Below, piece after piece: positions 22,692 to 35,169 of a stretch of 64,000 nucleotides of DNA. The DNA is taken from the NCBI GenBank assembly GCA_900660155.1, contig CABFPE010000193.1, forward strand, positions 210,463 to 274,462, in the 5' to 3' direction. The notes below the pieces were generated by a model that saw only the letters and a list, made by a program, of their open reading frames with translations, was not told the DNA's origin and did not search any database. Within the stretch, counting starts at the first letter, position 1, and each line of letters opens with the position of its first letter. Origin of the DNA: Hofstenia miamia. Its lineage: Eukaryota > Xenacoelomorpha > Acoela > Hofsteniidae. Both the position numbers and the translations under genes were made by a program.

Positions 22692-23580
22692 CACTGCCCT
22701 AGTAAATACGTTTGGAAAATTTGGCAAATATTTGCCAAATATTTGGATAAAAATGCATAATTTTTGTAAATGGAAATATTCCAAATATTTGGCAAATATT
22801 TGCCAAATAATTGCCAAATTTTCCAAATTTGTACAATTTGTACATTCATTAATTTACAGCATATTTGAATAAATAAAAGTGTGCGTAATATATAATAAAC
22901 TATTTCAAACATTTTTGAAACCAATATAACGAAAATTTCAATTTTTTATTGACTACTATTATAAACAATTAAAATATTTATATATCTAAGAATAATTTAT
23001 GCAACATTTAAGTACGCAATTAGTACTAGTTATGGACTAGCGTTATCACCTGTGTTCATTTACTTTTTTATGTTGATACCAGAAATAATTTTTAAATCTA
23101 CCATACTTATATGTGTTTAAATTATAATTCATAATTGCCATAATTTTGAGTGAATTGTTATGAAATATAAACAAGCTTATTTGGTATATAGTCAATGTTG
23201 ACTTATTTTGAAATTATGATGTTGACTGACATGGCAATGCATAAATGCAATTGGTTGGCAGTTGATTGCTGTAGTTTAGACCATGACTTGTTGGGTCTCT
23301 ACATCTCTGTATACACTCAAATGTATACTTTGTAGGCAGTGTAATCAACTGCTGTAATGAATAACTAACTAATGAAATTCTAATTCTTTGAATAAATGTA
23401 TGATTGTAATTGTTTAATATATTTAATGACCTCTAAAATATTTGGAAAATTTGCCAAATATTTGGCAAATTCTTGGAAAGTTTGCAAATTATTTGGAAAA
23501 TTTGCCAAATTTTTGGCAAATATTTGCCAAATATTTGGCAAAAATTTGGCAATTTTTTGCCAAATTTATTTACTAGGGTG
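22692..23580. mobile_element. non-autonomous element with TTTGGCAAA subterminal repeats
   Basis: Ends share CCCTAGTAAATA (22697-22708) and its complement TATTTACTAGGG. Inside each end is a dense array of TTTGGCAAAT / ATTTGCCAAA words in both orientations (about 22710-22825 and 23440-23567), forming many short palindromes. The roughly 600-bp middle is AT-rich with no coding capacity. Subterminal repeats of a short palindromic word are known from CACTA- and hAT-like elements as transposase binding sites. No target duplication could be matched, so the superfamily and exact edges are open. A 104-codon frame on - and a 68-codon frame on + are by-products of the repeats. Confidence 0.65.
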
Positions 23581-23844
23581 GAATTTAGAAATCGAAAAGT
23601 AAATCCCTAAGCAGCAAGATTCCCCAAATCGACGATTCAAATTTTTAGCTTAATGATCTCAATTTTCTTATAAAATTTATATTATCTTTGTTGGTTTTCA
23701 AAGTATAAACTAAACTTCAAATTACGACAATACATTTTTTCTCAGGTTGTTACTACTAAATATCAATGAAATTTAGAAGAAATGTAATATTATGCAGTTA
23801 GTTGCATTTGGTAAAATAATATATACATTTATCAATTTGTGTTA

Positions 23845-23899
23845 GCATTAGGGAATAACAATGATATCCCCGCGTCAGAAAATCCTGGGTACGCCCCTG
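23845..23899. mobile_element. right-end fragment of the hAT-type MITE family
   Basis: The segment ending CCCCGCGTCAGAAAATCCTG and then GGTACGCCCCTG matches the right end of the 41426-41665 MITE (reverse-complement orientation), including its CATT(A)GGG(T)AATNAC(A)ATGAT lead-in. No left end nearby; a fragment. Confidence 0.65.
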
Positions 23900-26200
23900 G
23901 ATTAACCGGTTTTAGCCTAGCCGGATTAACCGGACCGGATCCAGCACTACTTAGAATTGCTTTTCTGCTAAAATTATTGGTGAAAGCCTTTTTTAAGAAA
24001 ATATTAGCATATTCGTTTTCATATTTTCTCATATAGGCCTAGTTGATAAATATAGGTGAACCTCGAAGCTGGAACGTTCTCCTAAGATTGGTCTATATAT
24101 GTTTTAGTAAATCATTAACATATTGGTTCCCATCGCTTATATGAAACTGGAACTTTGTAAAATGGGAAAGAATAATTAATGGTTGGCTTTGTGTGAAGCA
24201 AAATATCGAATTCAAAAGGCTTACGTAATCAATAATAACATGTCTTTTCATTTCCGACAGTCGCTTTGTATGCGTAACATTTATTGTCATCACTTGGAAT
24301 AACAAATTGCTTAGTTCTTGGTTAAACTGTGGAAAATATTACTCTGCTGTAATAAGTGCTCATTTCCTTCCTATCCTAACGAAGCCTCCACCATTTAATT
24401 GAATTATTAATTATAATGCGCGCTGAATTAATATTAATAAAATTATTCAATGAGATGAATAAGTATACAAAAAGCCTTAATATAATATTCACTTGGACAA
24501 ATTGCTATTTATTTATTCCTAAATGGCGTTATATTGTTGTGCAGCCAATGCGGTTTCAATGGACATAGACAGAAAGGCTGGTGACCAACGCTCTTCATTT
24601 TCGTCACTTTGAAGATGATAGCCTAAATCTATATGTTAAATAACTATAAATGAATAGTCGGTTCAACACAAATCCACCTGTTATTATATTAATATTCATA
24701 CATAAAAATAAATATATGCATTGCTATTAGTGAATAGAGAGGTCGCAATGGAAATAATCAAAAGCAGATTTAATTAATACTAATTATAACTGCTATCAGC
24801 AAAAATTTAAATATGGTATACAAATTATTTCACAATATTTTCAACAGGGTGGTTAATTTCATCTAAATACTTAGAGAAAAAGGTGTTAAAAACGAATAAA
24901 TTGTATTAAATTTTCACAACAGATAAAAAATTAAAAGTTTATTTAAGTAATTGACTAAGAAACACAAAAGTAACTAATAAATTTTCAAATTATCTGTAGG
25001 TGTTGAGTAGCTTCTTACGCAAGGAAAATGATCGTATCACTTCAGTTTTAAACTGCTTTGAATTACCCGTGTACATAGTCACAGTATTAGATTTTCTTCA
25101 AAACTGCACAATTTATAGTTGCTAACGATATTAGCTGAAACTTCAAAAATTAATGAAAATTCTAATATATTTCGTTTAAAGGCAATTCCTTTAGGTTTAC
25201 AAATACCAATATTAAAAAACGGTTTGTAGTTGTTCCCTATGTATATGAATTGCAAACAAATTAATTCCTAAAAAATGGCTGGTTTGGTTCTGTTTGTTTG
25301 GTTTGAAATATTGTGCCATTGACATCCATGATGTAGAATTTGTTAGTTTGGCCTAGTAGTTAATGACAGTGAAACAACAACAAAAATCAAATATATGACT
25401 AAATTATCAAAGACTCAATGTTGAAGCGTTTCCTCCTCCATATTTCTAGTTAAACGGGGGTACGAAAATGTATCAATCTCTCGAACCCTTTACAAAAATT
25501 AAATTAAATTGCTTTAAAAAATAACTATTTTAAGACATTATTTAATAAATATCTGTTGTGTTATAATTAATATAAATAATTAAGACTTCAGTATATATTC
25601 CAGGGTCATTGTTATTATGCGCGTTTTTGCCAATTAAGGTTTTTATTAGTTTTCGTTCTTTTTCTCTATATAATGTTAATCTATATTTGATTCATTGCTG
25701 ACCTTTTCATTTCATATACAGCCTTGATTTATTGCTCCAATATATTTATAAAAATAAATTAAAAGATAAGTGAACTTAAAAAGCATTGATTTTACAAAAT
25801 CTAGAATTCAATTATAATGTACGTAAGAAAACGAAGAGTGCAATAAATATTTGTTTTATCACAAAATTTCACATTTTGTGTTATACTAATATAGTTTTGT
25901 TAATTTCGATTAGATTTGCAGTTGATGTTCTACACCGCTTGGTTAGCCTTCTTAGTTTTAAACATATTCTAAAATATTTCTAAAACTTATTTGCTTTTAG
26001 TTTTCTGAATTTAATTTTATTCCAGGTAAAGATATACGTGTTAATTTATTTATGAAATCTTCTAAGATTTTATTGTTTATCTATAAATAACGATTAAAAA
26101 CAGCATAAATTTTAATTATAACATAAAAAACACAGCATAGAAATAAATTAATTATTTAAAACCTAGATTGATAAAGGTTTTAAAAGTGATTTCATTAGAT
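23900..26200. other. AT-rich intergenic DNA
   Basis: About 2.3 kb. A short G+C-richer stretch with repeated CCGGATTAACCGG words (23900-23945) is notable; otherwise nothing recognised. Confidence 0.5.
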
Positions 26201-26212
26201 TTGCTCAGTATC

Positions 26213-26236
26213 AATATATATATATATATATATATT
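26213..26236. repeat. (TA)n microsatellite
   Basis: Uninterrupted TA dinucleotides. Confidence 0.95.
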
Positions 26237-26517
26237 AGAGATCGGCCGAGCCGATTGAAAACTAACACTATATCAAGACAAACTAAATGTGTCATAAAAA
26301 GGAAACACCATTTAATGTCGTTGGTTAGGTTATCTCCTATTAATAAGATGCCTATAAGTGCATGAGGAAACTTTCTAGAGATGGATAGTTTCACTTTCAC
26401 AATACTGCATACATCATATAAGGTTTTTACAGAGATATATGCCTTATAGGGTGCTGACGCCGCCGACTTTATCGGGTCTGCACCGTCAATAGTCGTCGGT
26501 TGAGGGCGGCACTCACC

Positions 26518-26520
<3 letters not shown>

Positions 26521-26553
<33 letters not shown>

Positions 26554-26691
26554 NNNNNNNNNNNNNNNNNNNNNNNNNNNNNNNNNNNNNNNNNNNNNNN
26601 NNNNNNNNNNNNNNNNNNNNNNNNNNNNNNNNNNNNNNNNNNNNNNNNNNNNNNNNNNNNNNNNNNNNNNNNNNNNNNNTATATATATATA
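26521..26691. repeat. (TA)n microsatellite containing an assembly gap
   Basis: (AT)n to 26553, Ns at 26554-26679, then (TA)n again. The left flank (about 26450-26518) is a G+C-richer patch with GCCGCCGAC words and no recognised function. Confidence 0.95.
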
Positions 26692-26967
26692 AATTTTGAA
26701 TAAAAATATTTATGTAATGGGAGCAAGTGCTGTTATGGAGAAAGAATATTTAATATAATTGAAGGGAATAGTAATAGCAATCAGATGGTAAGTCGAAATT
26801 TTTATTGCGTATATTTTAAACATAATTTAAAATTCTACACGATTTGCCCATGAATAATGAAATTGTTAACAAATTTAATGAATTAAGTAACTTTTTCAAG
26901 AGGCAAGACTATAGATGATGCACTTTTATTGAGCCACTAGTCTATTTTGTCCTAACTTAAAAGTTTA

Positions 26968-27255
26968 TTGATATTGGGAAATACTGTCAATCATCATGAA
27001 GAAAGTTACTCCAATATTTTAAAAAGAAATAAATTTAGCCAAACAAGCAGCTATTATATTAAATGTACAAGCAAAAATTTAGCGAATAAAGAACCTATAA
27101 CAAGTATTGATATTTCAAATGTTACTCAAGTTATTCTTAAAGAAATTCAAGATGTTAAGGATTTTCCTAAAATTAGAAAGATATTCCCAAATAAGAATAA
27201 TGAACTTGTTTTTATTCAATTTTTATTCAGTTTTTATTATTGGTCTTTCATGTGA
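26968..27255 (+). CDS. 95-codon unrecognised ORF upstream of a LINE relic
   Basis: The product is Lys/Ile/Asn-rich, with a protein-like middle (ITSIDISNVTQVILKEIQ). It runs in the same orientation as, and ends about 100 bp before, a LINE relic, so it may be an upstream, decayed part of that element. No diagnostic motif seen. Confidence 0.2.
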   Translation: MILGNTVNHHEESYSNILKRNKFSQTSSYYIKCTSKNLANKEPITSIDISNVTQVILKEIQDVKDFPKIRKIFPNKNNELVFIQFLFSFYYWSFM

Positions 27256-27358
27256 AGCCTTTATCAATGCTTCTGTTTTGCTTTTCCTTAGCCTTCTTCT
27301 CTGAAACAATTTTCCGTATTTCTCCAGTATTCTTCTTGCAACATTTTCTTCTTATATT

Positions 27359-27968
27359 TTGATTGAAATTCCACATTATTCCTACTCTGGTGTGAATTCT
27401 TCCTCAACTTTCCTTTCTCGATTTGTTCAACATTCTCCTAACCTTCAACAGTATTTATTTTCCTTTGATTACTTCTATATACTTTTTCTTAATTATATAG
27501 CCTTTGCTTCAATAACTTCTTCAACACTTAGGAGTTCTTCCCTCCTTGCTGCTTTAGAATTCACTTTCAATCCACATATCCAATTTAGTTCAAATTTTCT
27601 TTCTGCCCAAATAACCTTCTGCTGTCTCTCTCTAGCTTACGTATTAATACCTTCATTATCCACTCAAAGGTGAGTTTTCAATGTGTGCTATCTAATAAGT
27701 TTTGCCTTCATCTCTCAATCATCTGTTCTGCAGGTATATATCAGTCTTTTATTATTGCATGCCTCCCAAACTTCTTCAATTCACTCCTACTGCTCGTCAT
27801 CTATGCTTCACCTTTTGGCACTTGCCTCTGATTAATGTGCGATCAAATTATCTCATTTTTGTAAAGCCTTCTAATTTTACCTCTACTTTAGAGTTTCCTT
27901 TAGTATTATTGTTATATGATAATTTACATTGTATAACAATTTTCATTTTTGTAAGGTTTTACAAATGA
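27359..27968 (+). pseudogene. LINE relic, post-RT C-terminal region
   Basis: Two + frames joined by a short disrupted stretch. The first gives 'SYSGVNSSSTFLSRF' and a hydrophobic/Ser-rich segment in the manner of the region after the RT palm. The second (from about 27700) gives 'SLNHLFCRYISVFYY' then 'FTFWHLPLINVRS' and 'YDNLHCITIFIFVRFYK'. These parallel the conserved end of CR1/Jockey-type LINE proteins (S-L-x-H-R-R..L-S-V-F-Y-x-Y, later an F-x-x-x-F-P...Y-N-L-x-x-F-K pattern). The likeness is by pattern only and the copy is heavily decayed. Confidence 0.45.
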
Positions 27969-28248
27969 ATTGTTCTTGCATAGTATTTCGATTAGACTCA
28001 TTTCATGTTGTCAATTCACTTGTGTTCATAATTGTCTACATAGACAGCCTAACTGTTCTGCGTTTCTTACTTAGCTAATCAAATTCGACTACTACTAATG
28101 TGGGCACATTTTCACAAAATTAAATATATTTCCAAGTTTATTAAATTGATTTTGCTCTTACAGCTGATGTCAGCAATTATACTTATAATGATTATGCAGT
28201 TGATTAGAATGATCAATCGAGCGCGTAGCTTAAATGCTGTAAATATTA

Positions 28249-28530
28249 TGGTACCCAGGGATCGCGTTGGGGGCTTGGCCCCTCCAATATTCTGCAAGAA
28301 ATTTTTTTTAGATTTTGTTTTTAGTATTTTGCTGTTTTTAAGTACAATGCGAGGACTTCAATTCGGTTTTCAGAGGAGCATTTAGGCGCACGACAGTTTT
28401 TGCTATGTAATTTCCATAAATTACAATGCCATTCCAAGGTATTTAGCAGACTTCCAAGAAAATACATTTCCGTACTTTTAAGAAATTTTTGCCCCCCAAT
28501 AAAATATTCCTATCGCAATTCCTGGTACCA
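28249..28530. mobile_element. 282-bp TIR element with 3-bp TTA duplication
   Basis: The left end TGGTACCCAGGGATCGCG and the complement of the right end TGGTACCAGGAATTGCG form imperfect inverted repeats. TTA flanks both sides (28246-28248, 28531-28533). A 3-bp TWA target is characteristic of PIF/Harbinger elements; the termini themselves also resemble the GGTACCCAGG hAT-type ends elsewhere here, so superfamily is uncertain. A G+C-rich GGGGGCTTGGCCCCTCC lies inside the left end. Confidence 0.55.
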
Positions 28531-28539
28531 TTACGATCT

Positions 28540-31333
28540 TGAAATTCCCTGAAATTCTTGAGAATGTATTACATGTTTCTTGTAAAGGCAGTAATGAAAG
28601 CATTAGATTTTTAATTTTACCAGGTTGTCCGGAAATTATCAGTGAATAATTTTTACAAAAACTTCTATAAAATCTGAAGAAAATTCAAATTTCAAAATTT
28701 AAAGTTCATTTATTCAACTCAAATTTTACAAAAATTTCAACATTTCCGTTTCTAAAGTAAGTTGTTATTTACAAATTATGTGAATGGTTTCTCTATTACT
28801 TTTCGAAGCCTTGAATATTAGGCAGTGGTGGTGTTCATTAGCCATGACAGGGAGAGCGCTAAGTTGATAGAATATGATTTCTAGAAAAAAAATCAAAGTA
28901 TAAATATATAACGTTGATATATTATTATTATTACTTTGCACCAGAACGTTTCCTATTGGAATACAAGTTTAATCCATAAGTACTTTTTAGGGTTTCCTAT
29001 ATTGTAATGATGAACTCCCATGCAAAGCGTTAAGTAAGTCTGAAATTTCAAAATGAAAGAAGTTCAATATTTTGCTAACAAAATTTACAATGAAAAATTC
29101 CAAATAAGTCGTTTGAAATGTATTCTAAATTTCATTTTTGACGCATATCTGGTTTAAAAACCTATAAATGTTTTTACAAAATGCTAATCTTCCCAATTCA
29201 CATCTACTATTGGAAACCTATCTTTCAAAATGAATTTATCGAAAAAAAGATTTCAGTTGTGATAGCAGCAATTGCAAAAAGTCTGAAACATCCGTTCACC
29301 TAGGACATCTGCTGTCTATATATGTCGCGTTGAAATAATTTCTTTCGAAAATATAATTCCTGACTGCTTCGTAAATGATCCGTAAATTACTTTATCTGAA
29401 GTTGGCTGGATAATCATGCTTTTCAAAAGCTGAGATGACGCAATTGTCTTAGTGAGATAGCAGTTTGTTCTTGTTTAAAATGATAACTAGTACATCTATT
29501 TATAGAGTTTAAAAGGATATCTAAAACTGCGTCAATCAAGCAACTGACTGCATAAAATGTCGTCAATTAATGTAATTATAACATCTTAGTCTGGTAAATT
29601 TAAGCAGGAAAAACAGCCTCGGTTACTTCGTAATTTATTTAAACAAATGGTCTAGCACACGCACATAGTTCTGGTTTTACAGTTTTTCCTTACTGGCCAT
29701 ATCATTGTCTGAAGTGGTTTTTGATATTTAGTGTAAATTACAGTTCTATTTTAAGAGTAAAGGGGGTTATTTACTAAAGAGTCCTTTCCAATTTCATATG
29801 TCGTAAGGAGATTCTGTAAGAGGCTATTAATGTTGCTAAACTTTATGTGCTTTATGTAAAACTTGCAACCTACTGTAAAATTTTTGGCAATATTACAAAA
29901 TTATTAATATCGGAATCTTACTGCTTGCATACTAGCACAGATAGCCTAAACATAGAGCCGCAACGTTCCTAAATCTGTCCACTTCACATTCAACTATATT
30001 TGTAACTGTTCAATAATAAACAATAAAGAAACTTTCTTTGAGGATCTTTGCATGTGTTTATTTCTGCAAATATTCTATTTCTTAAATTTAGCCTTAAAGC
30101 ATTTTTTTAAGTATGCCACATTTCCTGCTCCCATTAAAAGCACCCCGAGAACATGTTTAATAAAAACATATTTTTACATATTTTTAGATTCTAAGGGCAT
30201 ATTTAGCCAAGTTTTTATAGTATATTTTAATCACATGTTGCAAGGCTGCTGATCAATCTTCAGCAATTCCTTGTTCACGCGTTTAGCTGCAGTGAATTCA
30301 CAAACATGGTTATCGCAGAAGACAACGCGGGTTCTATGCAGCCAACACCTACTGCAAAATGGAAGTTAGCGTGGGGTGACAACCCATCGAATGCCAATTT
30401 CATTATCGCTTCATTATCCGTCGTGATAAGAAATGGGTTTTTCAAAACTGGATCTGGTTAGTTTGCACTAAGCACTTGAAGGTAAGAAAGCATTCTTGCT
30501 GAAGGAACGGTCCAACCCTAATGGGTCTTTTAGCTGAACACATGCTTAGTAAATATATAAGTAACAAGAAATTGTTGCAATACGATTTTGGCTTACATAT
30601 TTCATTTCACTCTACGAAATTTCTTGGTTTTTTTCATTTCATATAATTCTATTTCTGTATTATATAGCCCATTTATCTGTGTCTTTGTTGATTTATTAAA
30701 GTTTATATTATTTTAATAAAGAAAACGTCTCCCATTGCTTTCTAAAATTAAATTAGTGTTTTATTAAAATTCATATTTTACCAGCTATGGAATCTAGTTG
30801 AGCAAACTCTTTTAAAAAATAGTAGCTTTCATTAATTTCTAAAGCTACATTTTCGTCTGACATTAAGAGACTTCTTTCTGCCCACAATGGTTGTAAAATT
30901 CTTCATGCTTATCAAACTGTTAATTTGGGTGGAATTGCTGAATGAACAAGGACCTAGAAAATGCATGGCGTATTTAAAAAGTTAATAGAATTCAATTTCA
31001 AGATCTCAATTTTTAAAATAAAGCTATTCGATGTAAGGCATTGACTTTAGATTAATTCTTTGGATTTCCCAAAATAATAACAAAACATTACCTCATTGGT
31101 TAAATATTACTATCGTCACAACAATTTAGAGTGATTTGACTAAAGAGTAAGGACAGAATTAAGCAACGAAATTCTGTTAATTAATTATTCTCTATTACTA
31201 GTGTTGCTTTGGACTTCTTCCTTGGTATATATAAAAAAATTATTTTCTGAAATCACATTAATTAGGCTTTTATTCACTTCTTGCATTGTAATACGTAGTA
31301 CGTAGAATACAGTAAATAATTAAAATATCACAC

Positions 31334-31335
<2 letters not shown>
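28540..31335. other. AT-rich intergenic DNA; possible THAP-like fragment near 30300-30480
   Basis: Mostly unremarkable. Between about 30290 and 30480 the composition becomes more coding-like. One + frame reads 'FHYRF', a W, then 'VCTKHL', which loosely recalls the F-H-x-F-P..W..C-x-x-H-F tail of THAP zinc fingers. The frame is broken upstream and the match is weak. Confidence 0.3.
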
Positions 31336-31340
<5 letters not shown>

Positions 31341-31372
<32 letters not shown>

Positions 31373-31373
31373 N
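31341..31373. repeat. (TA)n microsatellite ending in a single N
   Basis: TA run directly followed by one N at 31373, after which the near-exact repeat copy begins. Confidence 0.9.
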
Positions 31374-31738
31374 GATAACTTCAACATTCAACAATAAATT
31401 TATAAACGCTTATAACTCACAAACTATTGAAGATATTTTAAAATCTAAAAACACCACAAGATTTGTCTCCTCTTTCTTTTCGTCTAAAATTCGCGACAAC
31501 CTTTGACTTTGCAGACGGTGCACCTGGACGAGATACATAGATTGTATTCAAAAACAAAATATTTCTGTGTAGTTGTTGTTCCCATTGACAAAATGCGGAG
31601 TAATATATTTGTTACGTAAAAGTAACACGAGTTTGAAGTTGGGTTAAAGTAATATTTTATCCACTATACTTTAATTTCTTCTGTAAATCTACATGAAGGT
31701 TATATGTTACACTAAATACCATTTTATAGATATCTTCC

Positions 31739-31740
<2 letters not shown>
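31374..31740 (+). repeat. 367-bp repeat, copy 1
   Basis: Colinear with 38159-38525 over 367 bp with no indel; I noticed one substitution (CCCATTG versus CCCATTT). Starts abruptly after a single N and runs into a (TA)n array. No coding capacity recognised. Confidence 0.9.
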
Positions 31741-31783
<43 letters not shown>

Positions 31784-31788
31784 ATATA
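31741..31788. repeat. (TA)n microsatellite
   Basis: TA run between repeat copy 1 and the hairpin element. Confidence 0.95.
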
Positions 31789-31821
31789 TTTCATATTAAA
31801 TGCTAAATTTCTTTTTCATTT

Positions 31822-32024
31822 TATGAAAAAACAATGAAAATGATAATTGAAAGTACTTTCGGTACTTACTGTACCATCGTCAGTCAAAAACAAAAATTTA
31901 TTGATGTTTATAAATGATTTGTAAATTTATATTTTTACCCATCAATTAATCTTTGTTTTTTACTGACGATGGTACATTAAGTACCGAAAGTACTTTCAAT
32001 TAAAATTTTCGTTGTTTTTTCATT
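31822..32024. mobile_element. 200-bp hairpin (fold-back) element in (TA)n
   Basis: Two arms of about 85 bp (31822-31906 and 31938-32024) are inverted copies with few mismatches, sharing AATTGAAAGTACTTTCGGTA and the complement of CTGACGATGGTACA. The loop is about 30 bp. (TA)n lies on both sides (31741-31788, 32025-32046). Such structures are typical of TA-targeting MITEs. AAGTACTTTCGGTACTT inside the arm is itself close to palindromic. Confidence 0.8.
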
Positions 32025-32049
32025 ATATATATATATGTATACATATATT

Positions 32050-33800
32050 AAAGTGGCCCCTATTTTTTTAAATTTCCGAAAGTTTTGTCTCTAAGACTTT
32101 GAAGTGCTTCCATTTCACGAAAAAAATCTTGAATTACTTGAAATAAGTTTAAAGGTAGTGCAAGTTCTCTAAACTTTTCCAGTATTAAGGAAATATACTG
32201 TTTTTGTTAAACCAGTTAATTGTGACGTAACGTAAGTACTCTTAGGCATCTCATTAGAACTTAGCATACAAATGACAGTGAATTGTAATTTAAAACAAAT
32301 ATATCAATGCCTATATTAAGAAAGACTCCGCATCCTTTGAGAACTCAGAAATTTTGCATCCATATATTCATTTTTATCAAATATTTTTGAAAATATCCAT
32401 TAATTCAATTGATCTAATTTATACTTAAATGTTTTTATGTAGGTGCGCTTATATATTTGTCTTTCGCTAAATAGAATATTCGAAATGATGAATTTCTATT
32501 CAAATTACTTCCAAATTACGCTATCGGGACGTATTGAAGTGGCAAGAACTCCCCCTGATACGCAAGCACTTTTTCTCTATATGTATAGTATCACAAAGGC
32601 TTACAAAGAATAATTTCAAATATAATTAATTTCTATAATTCGGCAAGTAGAAATCATACTAATGCTAGCCAGGACGCCATAAGGAAGATTGAGAGTCTAT
32701 TTTTGTAATTGACCTAAAGAGCAGTAATCAAGTGAAACAGTATCTTAGAAAAGGTTCAAATTCACCGTAATATTGCTCATTTCAACGTGGTGAACAGCAA
32801 AACACCAGCGAAATAATTACCAGAAGTTGATTTTTGGGGGTGAATTACTTCATTCCAAGAAACTTAGAACACTTGGCCCTACCTCATGCATCAAGGATGA
32901 TGGATGCTGAAATTCAAATATAGATTCTAAATTTGGCAATTTTGCTCTCAGTTCAACCTTGAAATCGCGGAGGTGAACAGATTACGAGATATGAACAGCT
33001 GTTTTAGGAAATGTTGATATCAAGGTTTAATTCTTGGCACTACTTGTTCCACAGGCAGCTAGACACGATTTGAAATTACTTCAGTTGGTTTTTTGTTATC
33101 CTCAACATCAAATCCAAGTAGCTAGATTGTGTAAAAATTTAGACAATTTGCTTTATCTTTCAGAATAACTGATTTTTTTAGTTTGCTATTTTCTGACTCA
33201 AATTTGGCTCCACAACAGCCAAAATTCTGAAAGTCTCAAAGGATTTTCATAGAGATTAAATACTGCAATGAGCTCAGGTGGATAGAACCAACAATAAGGC
33301 AGTGTCTGTTGTTTCGCAGTAGAAGCTGAGTGCATTTGATAGCTTTCCTAAGACCTATCTCGGAGGCTGCAATGAAAGTGAAAGATTTAAAACCGCTCAA
33401 ACAGTCTTTGGCTCTCTAGCAACTGCTAACGAGTTGATACAGTAAACGAAGCAATTGTAGTGTCCAATAATGAAGAATAACTCGTATTATGCTTTGAGGA
33501 TTGTAGAGAAAAACCAGATAAATAAAAATAATCAATTCTGTTTTTGTGTCTATTTTATTGCTTATATTATTTCCTATTATATTGAGCTTTATTAGGCCAA
33601 CTTTCGCAGCTTTGCTCCACCCCTAAGAAATATAACCGATTATCAGAAATTTGAGTAAAAGAGTTTCTAATGAAATAGAGCCTTTTGAGAGAGTCAGTTC
33701 TTGATAATAAAGGGAAAGCCATTAGAGTTAAAATTTTATTCAACAATAATCACAATGCGGTTTATTTTAAGGTTTATGCCCATTAAGCCATAAATCTACC
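32050..33800. other. intergenic DNA, possibly decayed coding sequence at 32650-33480
   Basis: This stretch is less AT-rich than its neighbours and reads partly like broken coding DNA on both strands, but no domain could be recognised and stops are frequent. Confidence 0.35.
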
Positions 33801-33805
33801 AAAAA

Positions 33806-33880
33806 CAGTGGCGCAGCCAGGGGAGCCGCGATGCCATGCCCCCCTTCCCTTGGGTTGGTCAGCCATATCCTATTTTGCCA
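33806..33880 (+). mobile_element. hAT-like left end (CAGTGGCGCAGCCAGGGG)
   Basis: Terminus of hAT style, followed by ATGCCATGCCCCCCTT, similar in layout to the MITE ends at 21134 and 41665. No convincing right end or 8-bp duplication; a possible partner lies near 35128-35152. Confidence 0.5.
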
Positions 33881-34276
33881 TTTTTTAATCCGTCCCGCTC
33901 CTTCATAAACACACTTAAGAATACTTGATGGCGAATTTCTACCTTTTTCTTTTTTGGGTGGGTTTAATCCGTCTTTGAGTCAAAATTCTCGGTTTTGGTT
34001 TTATTTCAGTTTGCTTGAAAAAAATGAATAACATAAAAATAAATGCAGCAACAGTTTTTCTAGATAAAATTGCTTCGTAATGAAATAAAAATTTAATATT
34101 TAACACGCTGTAGCTTAAAATACATAATTTTTCTTAACTTTCTTTTTTTAAAGGTGTCCCAACAGTGTATTTCTTTTCTGCCTGTAACCAATGTCATAGT
34201 AATTTAGTGTTCTTGTCCATTGACTATGCTCTCTTGCTTCTTGCATGATCTAAAATCAGGTTATAGGCCTAGTGTC

Positions 34277-35150
34277 TCCCTGCTTTTGCTTCTAGTGATA
34301 TTCGCTTTAAATAATATTTGAAGCGGCGTCACAGCCAAGGGTGAGAGATCACCAAGGATTTGTCGTAGTTTATTGAAGCATTCAATAGTAGGGTAATTCA
34401 ACTAAATCGGCGCATACTCCAAGAAATAACCTGATACACGTACAATCAGAATGTAACAAGTATTATGCTTCCACCATCGAATTCACTTTTTATATTGAAA
34501 GCATTACATTGAAGTTATTTTGCACCATTGTTATCTTCTTCACACACCTGATATTATGATGGCAAACCTAGAGAAATTACAATGATCACAGCTTTTACAT
34601 AAGGTATCTATGGCAGAACCAAGTTTGCACTTAGTGATTATGATTATTGGCTATTTCTACTTAGTGCTAACAGAATTATGAAGCATTATTAAGCATTCTC
34701 AGAGTTGGACATAGGGTACTCGACTCTACCTGACCTTATTTCGGGTATCGGGTCGGGTTAGCGCATTATAATTTAAATTTCGAGCGTGTCTGGTCCAATC
34801 AGAGAGCAGGCTATGTCGGGTAATTGTCGGTTATGATCATATGGAGAAATTTATTTTTTGCAATTCATGAGTATGTTGGTTTCTTTGAGTCGGTTGAGGT
34901 CGGGTAAGTGAATTGAGATTCGGATACAGCTCTTTTATTGAATGCCTATCACTGCTTTGTTTTTATCTCACAACGAGCTTTTATGTGTTATATATTGGTT
35001 TATATGAATACAAAAAGCAAGTTAACTTACAATGATTTATTTAACTAGAAAATGCAATTTTTTGTAGCTCCCTGCTTTTGCTTCTGCTCATATTCACATT
35101 AAATGTAACATGCACGCTGTTTTGAAGTGCGCCCCCCTTCCGCAACTTCT
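34277..35150. repeat. pair of related segments, about 790 bp apart, within a decayed transposon region
   Basis: CTCCCTGCTTTTGCTTCT occurs at about 34277 and 35069, each followed by (A/C)T(A/C)ATATTC(G/A)C(T/A)TTAAAT-type text and TTTGAAG. Between them, 34700-34935 has hAT-like ends and repeated CGGGT words (GGGTATCGGGTCGGGTTA). Probably nested decayed transposons; boundaries could not be set. Confidence 0.45.
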
Positions 35151-35169
35151 GACTAGTGTTATTCTTTTA

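Noticed and set aside
22610-22924. 104-codon frame on - across the TTTGGCAAA array
   Set aside because: Its product is a translation of subterminal repeats and transposon end.
34736-34760. GGGTATCGGGTCGGGTTA as interstitial telomeric repeat
   Set aside because: Not a regular TTAGG or TTAGGG array; the same words occur in hAT-like ends elsewhere in the window.
33806-35152. A single hAT element from CAGTGGCGCAGCC to the G+C-rich text near 35140
   Set aside because: Ends pair poorly and the flanking 8-mers do not match; left as separate fragments.
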